Positions 61,697 through 64,000 of a stretch of 64,000 nucleotides of DNA are shown here, piece by piece; positions within the stretch are counted from its first letter, which is position 1; each line of letters starts with the position of its first letter. The translations under genes and the position numbers were made by a program. Location of the stretch: positions 62,001 through 126,000 of the forward strand of contig NZ_VFWZ01000008.1 in NCBI RefSeq assembly GCF_006443095.1, read 5' to 3'. The DNA comes from Aquimarina algicola. Lineage in GTDB: Bacteria; Bacteroidota; Bacteroidia; Flavobacteriales; Flavobacteriaceae. The notes beneath the pieces are model-generated. The model was not told the origin of the DNA. It worked only from the letters and a program-made list of their open reading frames with translations, and ran no database searches.

Positions 61697-62446
61697 ATGA
61701 AATTAGGATACACATTTATTCTTCTATTACTCCTTTGTGGATACAAAAGTCAACAGAAACCACTGGTGAGAGAAATTGGGATTGGTATTTTGACAGTCAA
61801 TACCCAATACGATATCCCCTTGTTTAAAAATTTTGATGATAAAACTCCAATAGATGTTTTAAAATTTAATCATTTGAAATCAGGTAAAACTGCATTCGAC
61901 TGTAAGGTTTCTCTCAAACCTTATTTGATGTACGAAGGGGATTCTGATGAAGAAGCGAAAGAAAATATTGATCATGGACTGATACGTTTTTTTCCAGAAC
62001 TTAAGTTTATTGTGATAGAAGAAACCCCGGATTATTTTAGAGTTATTGTTGATGAAGATCAATCTTCAAAATACTATATCAAAAAGAAGTCAGAAGCGAC
62101 ATATTATTTAACGGCAAAAGATTTTTATTACAATAATACCTCAGATAGATACAAGCCTCAATGGTATATTTATGAAACTTGGGAAAGGTATTTAAAACGA
62201 GTTGAGTTTATCGAACTAAATGTTATAGAAATTTATGATAAACCAAATGGAAAAATTATTTTTAGCACTGAGCCAGATGGTTTTTTGTCATTTGGAGTAG
62301 AAAAAATGGAAGGTGAATGGATTAAACTTAAGAAAGATATGTTGCGAGAGTTTAATTATCCAAAAGGAATTAATTATGAAGGATGGTACCGATGGAAAAA
62401 AGGTAATGTATTAAGAATTGCTATAACCGAAGCAACATATGAGTAA
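61697..62446 (+). CDS. Exported protein, unknown function
   Basis: 249 residues from the ATG at 61697. Signal peptide GYTFILLLLLCGYKSQ; a possible lipobox (LLLLC) is followed by Gly-Tyr. The mature part is beta-rich and aromatic (PQWYIYETWERYLKRVEFIE, EGWYRWKKGNVLRIAITEAT), with an SH3-like look at the C-terminus (IYDKPNGKIIFSTEP). No family recognised. Confidence 0.55.
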   Translation: MKLGYTFILLLLLCGYKSQQKPLVREIGIGILTVNTQYDIPLFKNFDDKTPIDVLKFNHLKSGKTAFDCKVSLKPYLMYEGDSDEEAKENIDHGLIRFFPELKFIVIEETPDYFRVIVDEDQSSKYYIKKKSEATYYLTAKDFYYNNTSDRYKPQWYIYETWERYLKRVEFIELNVIEIYDKPNGKIIFSTEPDGFLSFGVEKMEGEWIKLKKDMLREFNYPKGINYEGWYRWKKGNVLRIAITEATYE

Positions 62447-62513
62447 TATAATTAACGATATCAATATAGTTATTGATTACATGTACTTCTTTTAGAATCA
62501 GCAAAAAGTATAA

Positions 62514-63524
62514 ATGAGAATTGTAATATTATTTTTCCTGGTTTTTATTGGCAACATTGTTGCACAAGATAAAGAAGTAATCAGTTACTACGCTAATAAA
62601 AATGTTGCTGTCAAAAAAAATGAAAATACTATTTTGTTTTACGATAATTCAGGAAAATTAATTCGATTGATTGACTTAAAAGTCAAGAAGTCTATTTCTT
62701 TTGGATTACCGATTGAAGTTAAAAATATTATCTTTTTTGGGAGTTCGAAAAAAATGAGAGGAGATATCGATACTTTTCCCACGTATTTATATACTCACAT
62801 AAACGAAAATGCAGGAGTAGTGCTGTGTGACAAAATAATATATTATAATGAGTTGGGGTTAAAAGTCGGATATGTAGAAAAATGTCCTGATGATACAGGT
62901 GGTGACGATTATCGTTTTGGTAAAGAAAAATTATATCAGTATAATGATTTTGGACAGTTAACCACAATAAAAGGAGATACAATTAGAGCATATGACAATA
63001 ATGGTCGTATGATACGCTTTTTTAGAAGAAATCATTTTACCGGAAAAATATTTAATATTTATAACTATCACTATACTAACAATAAACTTATCACAAAAGA
63101 AAATTTTGATACAGAATATACAGACACTATCTTAAAGAGTATTTCAAAGTACAAGTATGATCATAAAGATCGACTCAAATCAATTAAAAACTTTAATGTG
63201 TACAAAGGTAAAGAAGTTTTTCAGTCTAGTTTTTTATTTGATTATAATTCAAAAAACTTAATCGTAAGAGTGAGTAAAAAGAAAAGATATGCTAAAAAAG
63301 AGCTGACTTTACTATCATATAAGTATGATAAAAACCTTAAGATACAATACTCATATATTTATCCAAATCAAAAGCTAGAGTACGAGTACGATAAAAAAGG
63401 CAATTTAATACAGGTATCAGAAAACGGTAAAATAATAAATACATACAGATATAATGATGTTGGAACACGTATTTATAGTTCTAATGGGTGGAGTGAAAGT
63501 ACATCGTATTTAGAATATAAGTAG
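62514..63524 (+). CDS. Exported YD-repeat-like protein
   Basis: 336 residues with signal peptide RIVILFFLVFIGNIVAQ. From about residue 135 it carries YD-like beta-hairpin units: EKLYQYNDFGQLTTIKGDTI, RAYDNNGRMIRFF, YKYDHKDRLKSIKNF, YEYDKKGNLIQVSENGK, YRYNDVGTRIY. These resemble the repeats of RHS/wall-associated proteins but form a short domain. Surface or periplasmic; role unknown. The partial gene at 63703 may be a related secreted protein. Confidence 0.6.
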   Translation: MRIVILFFLVFIGNIVAQDKEVISYYANKNVAVKKNENTILFYDNSGKLIRLIDLKVKKSISFGLPIEVKNIIFFGSSKKMRGDIDTFPTYLYTHINENAGVVLCDKIIYYNELGLKVGYVEKCPDDTGGDDYRFGKEKLYQYNDFGQLTTIKGDTIRAYDNNGRMIRFFRRNHFTGKIFNIYNYHYTNNKLITKENFDTEYTDTILKSISKYKYDHKDRLKSIKNFNVYKGKEVFQSSFLFDYNSKNLIVRVSKKKRYAKKELTLLSYKYDKNLKIQYSYIYPNQKLEYEYDKKGNLIQVSENGKIINTYRYNDVGTRIYSSNGWSESTSYLEYK

Positions 63525-63702
63525 TCTCTAATCAAAAAAATATAATAAAAACGTTTGTCTTGCATGAGCTTTATAGTTTTTAAACGTGTTTGTCGATTAA
63601 AGGTAATTTTTGATATTCAATAAGTTTTAAACTTTAGATATAGTGAATTCAATTCTATTTAAAAACATTGTTTTATATTGATCACAATTAGATATCAAAA
63701 GA

Positions 63703-64000
63703 ATGAAAAAAGGACTTGTGATCATTGTTTTTATAGTAAGTAATTTGACTACTAGTTTTAGTCAAAATAATGATACAATTTATAAAGCTTATGTATCCGT
63801 TCAAAACGAAGAAATTAATTTTTCAAGCCTAAAAAAAATAAAATCTCCAAAAATATCCGACTATCAGGGGAGTTATCATTTTGGAGATTCTGAAGCTGAA
63901 TCCCAGTTAGAAATAATATATAGTAATGATCAACTATTTGCCCGTACAGAATATAATGATTGGGAAAATAATACATGGGTACTAAAACATCATAGAGAAT
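63703..64000 (+). CDS. Exported protein, 3' end outside window
   Basis: The ATG at 63703 opens a signal peptide (KGLVIIVFIVSNLTTSFSQ) and about 80 further residues (YHFGDSEAESQLEIIYSNDQ) before the window ends. Not enough to name it. It follows the YD-like gene by 178 bp on the same strand. Confidence 0.6.
   Translation, partial: MKKGLVIIVFIVSNLTTSFSQNNDTIYKAYVSVQNEEINFSSLKKIKSPKISDYQGSYHFGDSEAESQLEIIYSNDQLFARTEYNDWENNTWVLKHHRE

Noticed and set aside
1..64000. tRNA, rRNA, integrase-flanked prophage or integron
   Set aside because: No tRNA cloverleaf, rRNA segment, tyrosine integrase or phage structural gene was seen on either strand; the XRE gene alone is not enough to call a prophage.

Overview
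The window is AT-rich chromosomal DNA from a marine member of the Bacteroidota, most probably a flavobacterium close to Aquimarina, Zobellia or Tenacibaculum. This is inferred from gene content: SusE/DUF4625-type lipoproteins, TPR-transmembrane-AraC/LuxR regulators, DUF5916 outer-membrane proteins, a Bacteroidota-type T6SS tube protein (TssD), a porphyran-sugar P450 locus and DUF3526 ABC permeases. I found no rRNA, tRNA or CRISPR array. The first and last genes are cut by the window ends.

Region 1 (1-6.4 kb) looks like a small defence or accessory island. It holds the 3' part of an SF2 helicase, a SLATT-type 2TM protein, a degenerate array with a strict 21-bp period, an XRE repressor with a matched pair of inverted operator sites, and several small unknown genes including a 53-residue lipoprotein.

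Region 2 (6.4-21.9 kb) is a polymorphic-toxin locus. A TssD (Hcp-like) tube domain is fused to a large C-terminal effector. Behind it lie two tandem paralogous lipoproteins (likely immunity proteins), then a series of immunity-like genes separated by short C-terminal remnants of lost toxins. One remnant is a 104-bp piece of the tssD gene that is 98/104 identical to the intact copy. Four unknown minus-strand genes, a TPR-AraC regulator, a long TPR protein with a decayed partial copy, and an IS3 transposase relic follow.

Region 3 (21.9-30.7 kb) is a minus-strand operon of P450, [2Fe-2S] ferredoxin, ferredoxin reductase, Zn-alcohol dehydrogenase, GH2 glycosidase and esterase, with a divergent AraC regulator. 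This arrangement matches the known oxidative demethylation of 6-O-methyl-D-galactose from red-algal porphyran.

Region 4 (30.7-38.3 kb) carries a methyltransferase, an AraC regulator with two DNA-binding domains in tandem, a three-gene SnoaL/YHS/SPW cluster, a TPR-LuxR-type regulator and a cholesterol-dependent-cytolysin-like lipoprotein.

Region 5 (38.3-57.6 kb) looks like a zinc-starvation (Zur) regulon: a COG0523 GTPase behind a perfect 21-bp palindrome, an LCIB-type carbonic anhydrase homologue, a lipoprotein with a column of heptad-spaced histidines, a Fur-family regulator, an ABC exporter/DUF5916 operon, a MerC-folE pair, and a TonB receptor - DUF4625 - AztD-like lipoprotein operon. Two further copies of the palindrome, at lower match, sit upstream of the ABC region and of merC-folE.

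Region 6 (57.6-64 kb) contains a GH5 endoglucanase broken in a homopolymer, an AraC/DUF417 pair and several secreted proteins of unknown function.
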